From contig NZ_CP028136.1 in the NCBI RefSeq assembly GCF_003024155.1, forward strand, positions 1,426,001-1,490,000: DNA of 64,000 bases, given 5' to 3'. Source of the stretch: Christiangramia fulva. GTDB taxonomy: Bacteria > Bacteroidota > Bacteroidia > Flavobacteriales > Flavobacteriaceae. The notes beneath the pieces are model-generated. The model saw only the letters and a program-made list of their open reading frames with translations, was not told where the DNA came from and did not search any database. Shown here one piece after another: positions 35,692-44,426 of this stretch (positions within the stretch are counted from its first letter, which is position 1; every line of letters starts with the position of its first letter). Both the position numbers and the translations under genes were made by a program.

Positions 35692-36069
35692 ATGGAGCAG
35701 TATAAAACTTTTGAAGATCTGGAAGTTTATAAAAAGACTGTTTCATTCACCGTAAAGATCTTTGAATTAATAAAAATTGAAAATTTAAATAAAGAGTTCG
35801 CTTTAATAGACCAACTCAAACGAGCGACTCTTTCAATTTCAAATAATATAGCTGAGGGTTTTGAAAGGGAATCAGATAAAGATTATGTTAGATTTCTTTA
35901 TTTCTCGAAAGCTTCAGCAGGTGAAGTTAGAAATATTTTGAACGTGATGTATGAAGTGAAGATTCTGTCTTATGATTCATATTCAGAATTGAAATCTGAA
36001 ATAATTGAAATTTCAAAACAACTTTCTAACTACATCAAATTCATTAAGAAAAGGAGTTCGATTAATTAA
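35692..36069 (+). CDS. four-helix-bundle protein (23S rRNA intervening-sequence/Avd-like family)
   Basis: A 125-residue helical protein of the S23/IVP four-helix-bundle family. Its hallmarks are FEDLEVYKKTVSF at residues 6-18, LIDQLKRATLSISNNIAEGFER (about 42-63) and RFLYFSKASAGEVRNIL (about 72-88). Relatives are encoded inside 23S rRNA intervening sequences or accompany diversity-generating retroelements, but many, like this one, stand alone with no known role. It separates sufA from sufB. The leader before it is purine-rich (AAGGAG and GGAGG), unusual for Bacteroidota, where Shine-Dalgarno sites are weak. Likely an acquired cassette. Confidence 0.9.
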   Translation: MEQYKTFEDLEVYKKTVSFTVKIFELIKIENLNKEFALIDQLKRATLSISNNIAEGFERESDKDYVRFLYFSKASAGEVRNILNVMYEVKILSYDSYSELKSEIIEISKQLSNYIKFIKKRSSIN

Positions 36070-36108
36070 CTTTTTGACTCTTTAACTTATTAACTGAATT
36101 TAAGAGAC

Positions 36109-37554
36109 ATGGCATATACTGAAGACGATTTAAAGAAAGAGCTCGAGACCAAAGAGTATGAGTACGGATTTTATACTGATATAGAATCTGATACTTTTCC
36201 TGTTGGTTTAAACGAAGATATCGTTCGGGCGATTTCAAAGAAAAAGGACGAACCGGAATGGATGACGGAATGGAGACTGGAAGCTTACCGCGCCTGGGAA
36301 GATATGATTGAACCCGAATGGGCCAATGTGAAATATCCAAAACCTGATTTTCAGAATATTTCTTATTATTCGGCGCCTAATAAAAAGCCGAAATATGATA
36401 GTTTGGATGAGGTAGATCCGGAATTGCTGGATACCTTCAAAAAACTGGGTATTTCAATAGATGAGCAGAAAAAGCTTGCCGGGGTGGCGGTTGATGTGGT
36501 GATGGATTCGGTTTCTGTGACCACTACTTTCAAGAAAACACTCGCCGAAAAAGGGATAATTTTCTGTTCGATCTCAGAAGCGATCCAGAAACATCCCGAA
36601 CTGGTTAAAAAATATATCGGCTCTGTGGTTCCAAAAAAGGATAATTTTTATGCAGCCTTGAACTCAGCGGTATTTAGTGACGGATCTTTCTGTTATATTC
36701 CCAAAGGCGTGCGCTGCCCGATGGAACTTTCCACCTATTTCCGTATAAATCAGGCAGGAACCGGACAATTCGAAAGAACGCTGGTTATTGCCGAGCCCGG
36801 AAGTTATGTAAGTTATTTAGAGGGTTGTACAGCCCCAACGCGTGATGAAAATCAATTACATGCTGCCGTGGTGGAACTAATCGCTCTTGATGACGCTGAA
36901 ATAAAATACAGTACCGTTCAAAACTGGTATCCCGGAAGTAAAGAAGGAAAAGGCGGGGTTTACAATTTCGTTACCAAACGCGGACTTTGCGAAAAGAACG
37001 CTAAAATTTCCTGGACTCAGGTCGAGACCGGATCTGCAGTTACCTGGAAGTATCCAAGCTGTGTGCTGAAAGGAGACAATTCGGTAGGAGAATTTTATTC
37101 TATTGCCGTAACCAATAATTTTCAGCAGGCTGATACCGGAACTAAGATGATCCACCTTGGCAAAAACACGAAAAGTACCATAATTTCCAAGGGTATTTCT
37201 GCTGGAAAATCGCAAAATTCCTATCGCGGACTGGTACAAATCCATCCCCGTGCTCACAATGCCCGAAATTTTTCGCAGTGTGATTCATTGCTGATGGGCA
37301 ATAAATGTGGAGCGCATACTTTCCCATATATCGAGGTAAAAAATAAGAGCGCGCAGGTAGAGCACGAAGCAACTACCAGTAAGATCGGGGAAGACCAGAT
37401 CTTTTACTGTAACCAGAGGGGAATCGATACCGAAAAGGCTATCGCTTTAATTGTGAACGGGTTCAGCCGCGAGGTACTGAATAAATTACCGATGGAATTT
37501 GCGGTGGAAGCTCAGAAGTTACTTGAGATTTCACTGGAAGGATCGGTAGGATAA
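36109..37554 (+). CDS. sufB: Fe-S scaffold protein SufB
   Basis: A 481-residue subunit of the SufBC2D scaffold on which iron-sulfur clusters are built. Recognisable stretches are [23 protein letters not shown] (about 124), [19 protein letters not shown] (about 203), the beta-helix core, [22 protein letters not shown] (about 390) and [21 protein letters not shown] (about 420), whose glutamate and cysteine are near the assembly site. Length matches other SufB. It lies 39 bases after the four-helix-bundle gene. Confidence 0.97.
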   Translation: MAYTEDDLKKELETKEYEYGFYTDIESDTFPVGLNEDIVRAISKKKDEPEWMTEWRLEAYRAWEDMIEPEWANVKYPKPDFQNISYYSAPNKKPKYDSLDEVDPELLDTFKKLGISIDEQKKLAGVAVDVVMDSVSVTTTFKKTLAEKGIIFCSISEAIQKHPELVKKYIGSVVPKKDNFYAALNSAVFSDGSFCYIPKGVRCPMELSTYFRINQAGTGQFERTLVIAEPGSYVSYLEGCTAPTRDENQLHAAVVELIALDDAEIKYSTVQNWYPGSKEGKGGVYNFVTKRGLCEKNAKISWTQVETGSAVTWKYPSCVLKGDNSVGEFYSIAVTNNFQQADTGTKMIHLGKNTKSTIISKGISAGKSQNSYRGLVQIHPRAHNARNFSQCDSLLMGNKCGAHTFPYIEVKNKSAQVEHEATTSKIGEDQIFYCNQRGIDTEKAIALIVNGFSREVLNKLPMEFAVEAQKLLEISLEGSVG

Positions 37555-37578
37555 TCATTGAAAATCTGTAAAATTTTC

Positions 37579-37959
37579 ATGAAGAAGTTATTTGCAATTT
37601 TGTTATTGAGTTTGATGATCCTGGGCTGTGAGAACAGCGATCGGAAGGATTTGCTAACTCAGCCTGAAACCGTCAAAGTTCCTGATAGTATTCAGATTCT
37701 AAGCGGCCAATTTGTTTTTGGAAAAGATGCCGCCATGCTGCGAGGAAAAGATTTTATATACGGGGTAAAAATTGACTCTATGTCAAAAGACCTGGCTGCG
37801 AAAGTAGCTCCATTTAAATCGGATGATTTTGAAATGATCCCCGTCACAATCAAGGCGAAGTTACTTCCGGATGCGCAGCAAAATGGGTTGCCTCAGATAA
37901 TTGAAATTCGGCAAATAATAGAAACGCCAAAGCAGGAAAACGATACCATCAAAAAATAA
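37579..37959 (+). CDS. small lipoprotein of unknown function within the suf operon
   Basis: A 126-residue lipoprotein. The start at 37579 (MKKLFAIL) is preferred over an in-frame TTG 21 bases upstream because it gives a normal signal peptide with cysteine at residue 17 (MILGC, then ENSDRKD). The rest is a single small domain with an alternating beta-like pattern (LSGQFVFGKDAAMLRGKDFIYGVKID, then MIPVTIKAKLLPD and GLPQIIEIRQII). I recognise no family. It sits 24 bases after sufB and 48 before sufC on the same strand, so it is co-transcribed with cytoplasmic cluster assembly genes although its product is exported. Confidence 0.75.
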   Translation: MKKLFAILLLSLMILGCENSDRKDLLTQPETVKVPDSIQILSGQFVFGKDAAMLRGKDFIYGVKIDSMSKDLAAKVAPFKSDDFEMIPVTIKAKLLPDAQQNGLPQIIEIRQIIETPKQENDTIKK

Positions 37960-37970
37960 TATCAAAACAG

Positions 37971-37992
37971 GAATTTTCGCTTTTGCGAATTC
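37971..37992. repeat. hairpin upstream of sufC
   Basis: TTCGC (37976-37980) and GCGAA (37985-37989) close a TTTT loop, and GAAT/ATTC extends the stem past a TT bulge. It lies 16 bases before the sufC start. Confidence 0.5.
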
Positions 37993-38007
37993 AGAATAGA
38001 TAGAAAC

Positions 38008-38760
38008 ATGCTAAAAATAAAGAATTTACACGCCAATATTGAAGGCAAAGAAATCTTAAAGGGAATTGATCTTGAAATCAATGCGGGGGAGGTGCACGCG
38101 ATCATGGGACCTAACGGCTCTGGTAAAAGTACTTTATCATCGGTGATAGCGGGTCGTGAAGAATATGAAATGACCGAAGGAGAGATTATTTTCGAAGGAG
38201 AAGATCTAAGCGAGCTTGATCCGGAAGAAAGATCCCACAGGGGAATTTTCCTCTCTTTTCAATATCCCGTGGAGATCCCGGGAGTTTCAGTGACCAATTT
38301 CATGAAAACTGCGATTAATGCTCAACGCAAGGCTCATGGAAAAGAAGATATGCCGGCGAATGAAATGCTTAAGCTGATCAAAGAGAAATCAGAAATGCTG
38401 GAAATTGATCGCAAATTTCTTTCCCGTTCTATAAATGAAGGTTTTTCAGGAGGAGAAAAGAAGAGAAATGAAATTTTCCAGATGGCCATGCTCGATCCTA
38501 AACTTTCTATACTTGATGAAACCGATTCAGGTCTTGATATTGATGCCCTGAAAGTTGTGGCTAAAGGAGTGAATAAGCTTAGAAGGGAGGACAATTCTGT
38601 GCTTTTGATCACACACTATCAGCGTTTGCTGAATTATATCGTGCCCGATGTAGTGCATGTGATGGTAGACGGAAAGATCGTAAAGTCGGGCGGAAAAGAA
38701 CTCGCCTACGAACTGGAAGAAAGAGGTTACGACTGGGTGAGACAGGAAAAAGCTGTATAA
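38008..38760 (+). CDS. sufC: Fe-S assembly ATPase SufC
   Basis: A 250-residue ABC-type ATPase driving conformational change in the SufBC2D scaffold. Walker A is GPNGSGKST (about 34-42), the signature is FSGGEKKRNE (about 146), and Walker B plus catalytic residue are LSILDETDSGLD (about 168), all with the SufC-specific EKKRNE variant. It has no membrane partner, as expected. Between sufC and sufD lies a 65-base spacer that is almost fully an inverted repeat. Confidence 0.97.
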   Translation: MLKIKNLHANIEGKEILKGIDLEINAGEVHAIMGPNGSGKSTLSSVIAGREEYEMTEGEIIFEGEDLSELDPEERSHRGIFLSFQYPVEIPGVSVTNFMKTAINAQRKAHGKEDMPANEMLKLIKEKSEMLEIDRKFLSRSINEGFSGGEKKRNEIFQMAMLDPKLSILDETDSGLDIDALKVVAKGVNKLRREDNSVLLITHYQRLLNYIVPDVVHVMVDGKIVKSGGKELAYELEERGYDWVRQEKAV

Positions 38761-38809
38761 ATTCAAAATTTAAAATTCAAGGATCAATATTGAACTTTGA
38801 ATTTTGAAT
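38761..38809. repeat. 20-bp inverted repeat in the sufC-sufD spacer
   Basis: Arms at 38761-38780 and 38790-38809 pair at 18 of 20 positions plus one G-U, with a 9-base loop. The very AT-rich stem has no T tract after it. In mRNA it would form a stable hairpin separating sufC from sufD. Confidence 0.75.
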
Positions 38810-38825
38810 TCGAAATTGACAAAAA

Positions 38826-40139
38826 ATGGAATTAAAAGATAAACTCATATCATCATTCCTTGCTTTTGAGGAAGGTCTGGATTCAGATAATACTCTATAT
38901 AATGTTAGGAACAGGGCGATCAAAGATTTTGAAGCGCTCGGTTTTCCCAATCGAAAGGAGGAAGACTGGAAATATACTTCCCTCAATCCGGTGTTAAAAC
39001 AGGATTATAGTGTATTTCCTAAAAAGGAAGATGCCATAGATTACAGGGATATCAAGAAATATTTTATTCACGATATCGATACTTATGACCTGGTTTTTGT
39101 TGACGGGATCTATTCTTCACATCTTTCGCAAACCACTCATGACAAAATTGATGTTTGTTTGATGTCTTCGGCTTTAAATAAGGATAAATACCGCCCGGTG
39201 ATCGAGAATTATTTTAGCAAAGTTGCTCCTAAAACCGGTTTAAATTCTTTGAATACCGCTTTCGCCAGGGAAGGAGCCTTTATTCATATTCATAAAAACA
39301 GGCAGGCAAATAAACCCATTCAGATCATTAATTTTTCTACGGGCAATGAACCATCGCTTTTATTGCAGCCACGAAATCTGATCGTTGTTGATGAAAACTC
39401 CCAGGTTCAGGTCATTGAAAGACATCAGAGCCTCACCGATCATCCGGTTCTGACAAATTCAGTAACCGAAATTTTTGCTGAAAAAAGGGCGATCGTTGAT
39501 TATTATAAGATTCAGAATGACAAATCTTCGGCTTCGCTGATCGATAATACTTTTATTGAACAGAAGGATGAAAGCAATGTTTCAGTGCATACTTTCTCTT
39601 TCGGAGGAAAACTGACCAGAAATAATCTGCAGTTTTTCCAAAAAGGAGAACGAATTAATTCGATTTTGAAAGGAGTGACGATCATTGAAGATAAGCAACA
39701 TGTAGATCACAACACGCTTGTTCATCATATCGAGCCGAACTGCGAAAGCCATCAGGATTATAAGGGGATTTACGGTGATCGTTCCACCGGCGTTTTCAAT
39801 GGAAGGGTGATCGTTGAGAAGGAAGCCCAGAAAACCAACGCCTACCAGTCTAATAACAACATTCTGGCTGATGATAAAGCAACGATAAATTCCAAACCTC
39901 AGTTGGAGATCTTTGCCGATGATGTGCGTTGCAGCCATGGTTGTACCATTGGTCAGCTAGACGAAGATGCATTATTTTATCTTCAATCCAGAGGGATTCC
40001 AAGGAAAGAGGCACGCGGACTGTTAATGTACGCATTTGCCAATAATGTGCTGGAAAGTGTAAAAATTCCTGAAGTTAAAAAACGTATCAATAAACTGATC
40101 GCTACCAAACTGGAAGTAGATCTTGGTTTTAATCTGTAA
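38826..40139 (+). CDS. sufD: Fe-S scaffold protein SufD
   Basis: A 437-residue paralogue of SufB in the SufBC2D scaffold. The N-terminal helix region contains FPNRKEEDWKYTSLNPVL, common in SufD. The core beta-helix includes VHTFSFGGKLTRNNL, and the C-terminal part has DVRCSHGCTIGQLDEDALFYLQSRGIPRKEARGLL, with the conserved cysteine and histidine of the assembly interface. Length is normal. It starts 16 bases after the hairpin that follows sufC. Confidence 0.95.
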   Translation: MELKDKLISSFLAFEEGLDSDNTLYNVRNRAIKDFEALGFPNRKEEDWKYTSLNPVLKQDYSVFPKKEDAIDYRDIKKYFIHDIDTYDLVFVDGIYSSHLSQTTHDKIDVCLMSSALNKDKYRPVIENYFSKVAPKTGLNSLNTAFAREGAFIHIHKNRQANKPIQIINFSTGNEPSLLLQPRNLIVVDENSQVQVIERHQSLTDHPVLTNSVTEIFAEKRAIVDYYKIQNDKSSASLIDNTFIEQKDESNVSVHTFSFGGKLTRNNLQFFQKGERINSILKGVTIIEDKQHVDHNTLVHHIEPNCESHQDYKGIYGDRSTGVFNGRVIVEKEAQKTNAYQSNNNILADDKATINSKPQLEIFADDVRCSHGCTIGQLDEDALFYLQSRGIPRKEARGLLMYAFANNVLESVKIPEVKKRINKLIATKLEVDLGFNL

Positions 40140-40163
40140 TCAAAAATCTTAAAATTTAAAGGG

Positions 40164-41402
40164 ATGGATCAGCAAACTCAAGCGACGAAATTTGAGGTTG
40201 AAAAAATCCGCCGGGATTTTCCTATTCTTAACCGCAAGGTGAATGGGTATCCTCTGGTGTATTTCGATAATGCTGCGACTTCCCAGACGCCCAGGCAGGT
40301 CATCGATACCATTGTTGATTATTATTCTAATTATAACGCTAATATCCACCGTGGCGTTCACGCGCTTTCGCAGGAAGCAACCGATAAATATGAGCAGGCA
40401 CGGCAGAAAGTTCAGAAGCATTTCAATGCGGTGAAATCTTACGAGATCATATTTACTTCGGGAACCACTCACGGCATTAATCTTGTTGCCAGCGGATTTG
40501 CTGCCGAATTACAAAAAGGAGATGAGATTCTTGTTTCGGCGATGGAGCATCATTCCAATATTGTTCCATGGCAGATGCTTGCCCAAAAGACCGGTGCTAT
40601 CCTGAAGGTGATTCCGATGGATGAAAAAGGAGAACTCATTTTTTCAGAATTTGAAAAGCTGGTCAGCTCCAAAACCAAACTGATATTTGTAAACCACGTA
40701 TCAAATGCTTTGGGAACAGTAAACCCGGTAAAAGAAATCATTTCGCTGGCTCATGAAAATGGCGCTGCGGTTTTGGTTGACGGAGCCCAGGCGGCACCTC
40801 ACATTAAAGCTGATGTGCAGGATCTGGATGCCGATTTCTATGTAGCATCAGCTCATAAAATGTGCGGTCCTACGGGAGTTGGGATGCTGTACGGAAAAGA
40901 AAAATGGCTCAATAAACTTCCTCCTTATCAGGGTGGCGGGGAAATGATTGCCACCGTGACTTTTGAAAAGACCACTTATGCCGATCTTCCTCATAAATTT
41001 GAGGCTGGAACACCTAATATTTGCGGAGGCATCGCTTTTGGAGCTGCCATAGATTATATGGAAAAAATTGGTTTTGATACGATTGCTGCTTACGAACATG
41101 AACTGCTTGAATATGCTACCATAAAGTTGAAGGAGATCGACGGCATGAAGATCTATGGCGAGGCCGCAGAGAAAACAGCCGTAATTTCGTTTAATATTGA
41201 GGGACTTCATCCATACGATATCGGTACCTTACTCGACAAAATGGGAATTGCCGTAAGAACCGGCCATCATTGTGCGCAGCCGGTAATGGATTTCTTTAAA
41301 ATTCCCGGTACCGTTCGGGCTTCTTTTGCTTTTTACAATACTTTCGAAGAGATAGACCGTTTTGTGGAAGGTGTAAAAAAGGCGAAAATGATGCTTCAGT
41401 AA
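40164..41402 (+). CDS. sufS: cysteine desulfurase SufS
   Basis: A 412-residue PLP enzyme removing sulfur from cysteine and passing it to SufE. The N-terminal VYFDNAATSQTP, the histidine in EHHSNIVPW (about 130), the PLP lysine in VASAHKMCGPTGVGM (about 231) and the persulfide cysteine in VRTGHHCAQPVMD (about 370) define the group II (SufS/CsdA) type. Partner gene sufE is not next to it as usual but is separated by a toxin-like cassette of about 550 bases. Confidence 0.96.
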   Translation: MDQQTQATKFEVEKIRRDFPILNRKVNGYPLVYFDNAATSQTPRQVIDTIVDYYSNYNANIHRGVHALSQEATDKYEQARQKVQKHFNAVKSYEIIFTSGTTHGINLVASGFAAELQKGDEILVSAMEHHSNIVPWQMLAQKTGAILKVIPMDEKGELIFSEFEKLVSSKTKLIFVNHVSNALGTVNPVKEIISLAHENGAAVLVDGAQAAPHIKADVQDLDADFYVASAHKMCGPTGVGMLYGKEKWLNKLPPYQGGGEMIATVTFEKTTYADLPHKFEAGTPNICGGIAFGAAIDYMEKIGFDTIAAYEHELLEYATIKLKEIDGMKIYGEAAEKTAVISFNIEGLHPYDIGTLLDKMGIAVRTGHHCAQPVMDFFKIPGTVRASFAFYNTFEEIDRFVEGVKKAKMMLQ

Positions 41403-41482
41403 GTCTAACTTATTTGCAAGCTTAAAAATACTTAATGGTAACGACATAAAATAGTATCTTAGGTATAAAAAATCAGGAAGTT

Positions 41483-41665
41483 ATGTTGACCAAAGAAGTT
41501 CTAAAAAAACATATCGAAAGCTTTCCGGAGGAATTTTCAATTGATCAGCTTGTAGAGCGTTTGATTATTATTGAGAAAATTAATAATGCAAACAAACAAT
41601 CTGAGGGCGGAGAGGTAATTTCAGAAACCGATTTAAATAAAGCAGTAGAACAATGGTTCAAATAA
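41483..41665 (+). CDS. small antitoxin-like protein
   Basis: A 60-residue acidic protein (pattern SFPEEFSIDQLVERLIIIEKIN) that overlaps the downstream ParE-like toxin gene by 13 bases. The size, the overlap and the C-terminal DLNKAVEQWF stretch fit the short partners found before RelE/ParE toxins in Bacteroidota. It lacks a clear DNA-binding motif that I can name. The antitoxin role is inferred from position. Confidence 0.72.
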   Translation: MLTKEVLKKHIESFPEEFSIDQLVERLIIIEKINNANKQSEGGEVISETDLNKAVEQWFK

Positions 41666-41949
41666 ATTGGACCATCCAGGCAAAAAATGATCTTCAGAAT
41701 ATTGCCGAATATATTTCAAAAGATTCAAAAAAATACGCAAAACTTCAGGTTTTAAAAATTATCAGTCGCACCCAAACTTTAAAATCCCAGATATATTCAG
41801 GAAAAGTTGTAGAAGAAATAGATCAACAAAATATTAGGGAAGTAATTGAAGGTAACTATAGAATAATTTATAAAGTGGTTAATCCTGAAAGGTTGGATAT
41901 TTTAACGGTGCACCATTCTGCTCGTGATCTTTTAAGAAGAACTATCTGA
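41653..41949 (+). CDS. RelE/ParE-family toxin
   Basis: A 98-residue protein of the RelE/ParE superfamily. The pattern INWTIQAKNDLQNIAEYISKDS (about 4-25) opens the fold, LKSQIYSGKVVEE follows, and IREVIEGNYRIIYKVV (about 62-77) and LDILTVHHSARDLL (about 82-95) give the strand and arginine layout typical of ParE. Targets in the family are mRNA on ribosomes (RelE) or gyrase (ParE); the R-x-Y-R-I-I-Y pattern and HHSAR fit ParE better. It starts inside its partner gene, so translation is coupled. The pair sits between sufS and sufE. Confidence 0.88.
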   Translation: MVQINWTIQAKNDLQNIAEYISKDSKKYAKLQVLKIISRTQTLKSQIYSGKVVEEIDQQNIREVIEGNYRIIYKVVNPERLDILTVHHSARDLLRRTI

Positions 41950-42058
41950 CACCTGTCTTTCTGGGGTTCTTATTAGGGGCCATATTATTAATTATCAAGC
42001 GTGATAAAAACTATCTTTTTCCCATTGAAAACGGTTATCTTATCATTTAGAGAAAATG

Positions 42059-42089
42059 TTGAATAGCAGTACTTCTTATTGTACTTTTG
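42059..42089 (+). promoter_or_regulatory. promoter directly before sufE
   Basis: GTTG ending at 42061 and TACTTTTG at 42082-42089 are separated by 20 bases, matching TTTG / TAnnTTTG well. This would give sufE and the genes after it a start of their own, independent of the toxin cassette upstream. Confidence 0.6.
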
Positions 42090-42103
42090 CATAAAATTAG
42101 GCT

Positions 42104-42526
42104 ATGACAATTCAGGAAAAACAACAGGAGGTAATAGACGAGTTTTCCATGTTTGACGACTGGATGCAGCGTTATGAATATATGATCGAACTGGGGAAAT
42201 CCCTTCCTCTTATTGACGAGAAATATAAAGTAGATGAAAACCTGATCAAGGGCTGCCAGAGCAAAGTTTGGGTACATGCCGAACTTGAGGGGGATAAACT
42301 GGTTTTTACGGCCGATAGCGACGCGATCATCACCAAGGGAATTGTGGCAATTCTCATTCGTGTATTTTCGAATCAGCACCCTTCTGAAATTATCGAAGCC
42401 GATACGAAGTTTATCGATGAGATCGGGTTAAAAGAGCATTTATCGCCTACCCGTGCTAACGGTCTGGTAAGCATGATCAAACAATTAAAGATGTATGCTG
42501 TGGCATACCAAACACAATTGAACTAA
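42104..42526 (+). CDS. sufE: sulfur acceptor SufE
   Basis: A 140-residue partner that takes persulfide sulfur from SufS. The sulfur-accepting cysteine is in LIKGCQSKVWVHAE (about 46-59), with EFSMFDDWMQRYEYMIELGKSLP near the N-terminus as in typical SufE. Length is standard. Its start lies only 15 bases after a promoter -7 box, and the next gene starts two bases after its stop. Confidence 0.95.
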   Translation: MTIQEKQQEVIDEFSMFDDWMQRYEYMIELGKSLPLIDEKYKVDENLIKGCQSKVWVHAELEGDKLVFTADSDAIITKGIVAILIRVFSNQHPSEIIEADTKFIDEIGLKEHLSPTRANGLVSMIKQLKMYAVAYQTQLN

Positions 42527-42527
42527 A

Positions 42528-42857
42528 ATGGAAATGGAACAGGAAATAAACACCCAGGAATTAGGAGAAAAGATCGTAAATGTTCTGAAAACCATTTACG
42601 ATCCTGAGATTCCGGTAGACATATATGAACTGGGACTCATTTATGACGTGATGGTAAGTACAGATTACGATGTAAAAATATTAATGACCCTGACCACACC
42701 TAACTGTCCGGTTGCGGAATCGCTGCCTCAGGAAGTGGAAGAAAAAGTGAAATCTCTCGATTCGGTTAACGATTGTGAAGTGGAGATCACCTTTGATCCG
42801 CCATGGAGCCAGGATTTAATGAGTGAAGGAGCAAAGCTGGAACTCGGACTTCTTTAA
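42528..42857 (+). CDS. sufT: MIP18/DUF59-family Fe-S maturation factor (SufT-like)
   Basis: A 109-residue DUF59 protein that supports maturation of iron-sulfur proteins. The signature TIYDPEIPVDIYELGLIYDV is near residues 24-43 and the conserved cysteine is in TTPNCPVAESLPQ (about 61-73). The C-terminus ends in FDPPWSQDLMSEGAKLELGL, typical of the family. It is commonly placed at the end of suf operons, here two bases after sufE. I name it sufT by context; the paaD branch is similar in sequence. Confidence 0.9.
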   Translation: MEMEQEINTQELGEKIVNVLKTIYDPEIPVDIYELGLIYDVMVSTDYDVKILMTLTTPNCPVAESLPQEVEEKVKSLDSVNDCEVEITFDPPWSQDLMSEGAKLELGLL

Positions 42858-42866
42858 AACTTTTCC

Positions 42867-43385
42867 ATGGCAGACGAGATTATTAATAAGGTTGCCGAAA
42901 GCAAACTGGTTACTTTCAATCTGGAAGATTATTATCCGGCAGGTGATCGTGTTTTGTTTGATCTGAGCGACTGGCTGCATGAAGGGTTTGTACTAAGGGA
43001 AAAAGAATTCCGCGCTGCCGCGAAAGATCATGACTGGAGCTTTTATGAAGGAAAATTTGTCGCGCTAACCTGTTCGACCGAAGCCATCGTGCCTGCCTGG
43101 GCCTATATGCTTCTTACCTCGTATCTTCAGCCTTACGCAAAAAAGGTGATCACGGGAGATCTGGAAGACCTGGAAACGATTCTTTATTCCGAAATTATCT
43201 CAAAACTCGATGTTTCTGATCTTGCCGGTAAACCGGTGATCGTGAAGGGCTGTTCCCGAAAACCCGTTCCAAAGAACGCCTATCTTTTTCTCATTGAAAA
43301 ACTTCAGCCGGTGGTAAAAAGCCTTTTCTACGGCGAGGCCTGCTCTTCGGTTCCTCTTTATAAAAAACCAAAAAATAAGTTATGA
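42867..43385 (+). CDS. DUF2480-like protein
   Basis: A 172-residue protein with the layout of the DUF2480 family of Bacteroidota: an N-terminal LVTFNLEDYYPAGDRVLFDLSDWLHEG, then FREKEFRAA-like FVLREKEFRAAAKDH, then SLFYGEACSSVPLYKKP at the C-terminus. It has a conserved cysteine pair in this tail and near VKGCSRK. No function is known. It lies 9 bases after the SufT-like gene and overlaps the next gene by four bases, so it is part of the suf transcript. Confidence 0.82.
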   Translation: MADEIINKVAESKLVTFNLEDYYPAGDRVLFDLSDWLHEGFVLREKEFRAAAKDHDWSFYEGKFVALTCSTEAIVPAWAYMLLTSYLQPYAKKVITGDLEDLETILYSEIISKLDVSDLAGKPVIVKGCSRKPVPKNAYLFLIEKLQPVVKSLFYGEACSSVPLYKKPKNKL

Positions 43386-44281
43386 AGAAATTATTACCTG
43401 CTCTGTTTATCCTTTTCAGTTTTTATAATATTAATGCGCAGGAAAAAGCAAAAGATTCGGTTCCGCCGAACGGCTGGAATACTCAGGGAAAAATCCAGCT
43501 CCTTTTTAACCAGTCGGCTTTTAATAAAGAATGGACAGGTGGGGGAACTTCAAGTGTGGCAGCGAATCTTACCTTCAATTACGATTTCAACTATAGAAAA
43601 GACGATTTTTCCTGGAATAATAAGATCCTTGCCAATTACGGAATCACTAAAGTTAAAGGAGATGAATTTGCGCGGAAGACCAGTGACCGCTTCGAATTGA
43701 ATTCCATCGCCGGAAAAGAAATTCACGAATCTAATTTTTATTATTCCTGGTTTCTCAATTTCAGAACCCAAATGGGTAAAGGCTATGAATATTCTGAAGA
43801 TCCTGACTCCGGACAAAGCATCCGTACCGAAACCACTCATATCTTTTCTCCGGCCTATCTTCAAACCGGACCCGGAATTATGTGGAAGAAAAGCGATGAT
43901 TTGATGATAAACCTGGCGCCGGCGACCTCAAGGTTTATTTTCGTTGATGATGCCTTCACTTCTGAGCCGGGTTATGTTGACGGAGATTATTTTGGAGTAG
44001 ACGCGGGAAAATCTACAAGATTTGAATTTGGAGCCTCGTTAAGCGCGCTTGCCGCATTTGATCTTTTTGAGAATGTGAGAATGGAAAACAATCTAAACCT
44101 GTATTCAAATTATCTGGATCAACCGGGAAATATTGATATCGATTACCTGATGAATCTGGAAATGGGAATCAATAAATTCCTTTCTGCAAATCTGCTTTTC
44201 CAGGCGATCTATGATGATAATGCGGTAGCGGCTTTCCAGATAAGGGAAGTATTCGGCCTGGGAATTAATTTCGGATTTTAA
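43382..44281 (+). CDS. DUF3078-like outer-membrane beta protein
   Basis: A 299-residue exported protein. A signal peptide ends near FYNINAQE (residue 20). The mature part is rich in alternating aromatic strands (GWNTQGKIQLLFNQSAFNKEWTGGG, then FNYRKDDFSWNNKILANYG) and ends in GINFGF, a typical outer-membrane barrel terminus. It fits the DUF3078 family of Bacteroidota. No role known. Its start overlaps the DUF2480 gene stop by four bases, an unusual pairing of an envelope protein with iron-sulfur assembly. Confidence 0.82.
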   Translation: MKKLLPALFILFSFYNINAQEKAKDSVPPNGWNTQGKIQLLFNQSAFNKEWTGGGTSSVAANLTFNYDFNYRKDDFSWNNKILANYGITKVKGDEFARKTSDRFELNSIAGKEIHESNFYYSWFLNFRTQMGKGYEYSEDPDSGQSIRTETTHIFSPAYLQTGPGIMWKKSDDLMINLAPATSRFIFVDDAFTSEPGYVDGDYFGVDAGKSTRFEFGASLSALAAFDLFENVRMENNLNLYSNYLDQPGNIDIDYLMNLEMGINKFLSANLLFQAIYDDNAVAAFQIREVFGLGINFGF

Positions 44282-44426
44282 CTTTAAGATCTTAAAATAG
44301 CCATAGTAATTTTCCTTTTTTTTAGCTTATTATAAATTATTCAAACAGAATTTATTTCAGTTAAATTTTTGTTGAAGTAATCCTGTATTTTATACAAGAG
44401 CAGACTATTCCGTACCTTTACAGCCT

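Noticed and set aside
35692..36069. Possibility of a diversity-generating retroelement around the four-helix-bundle gene
   Set aside because: No reverse transcriptase or template/variable repeats were seen within the window.
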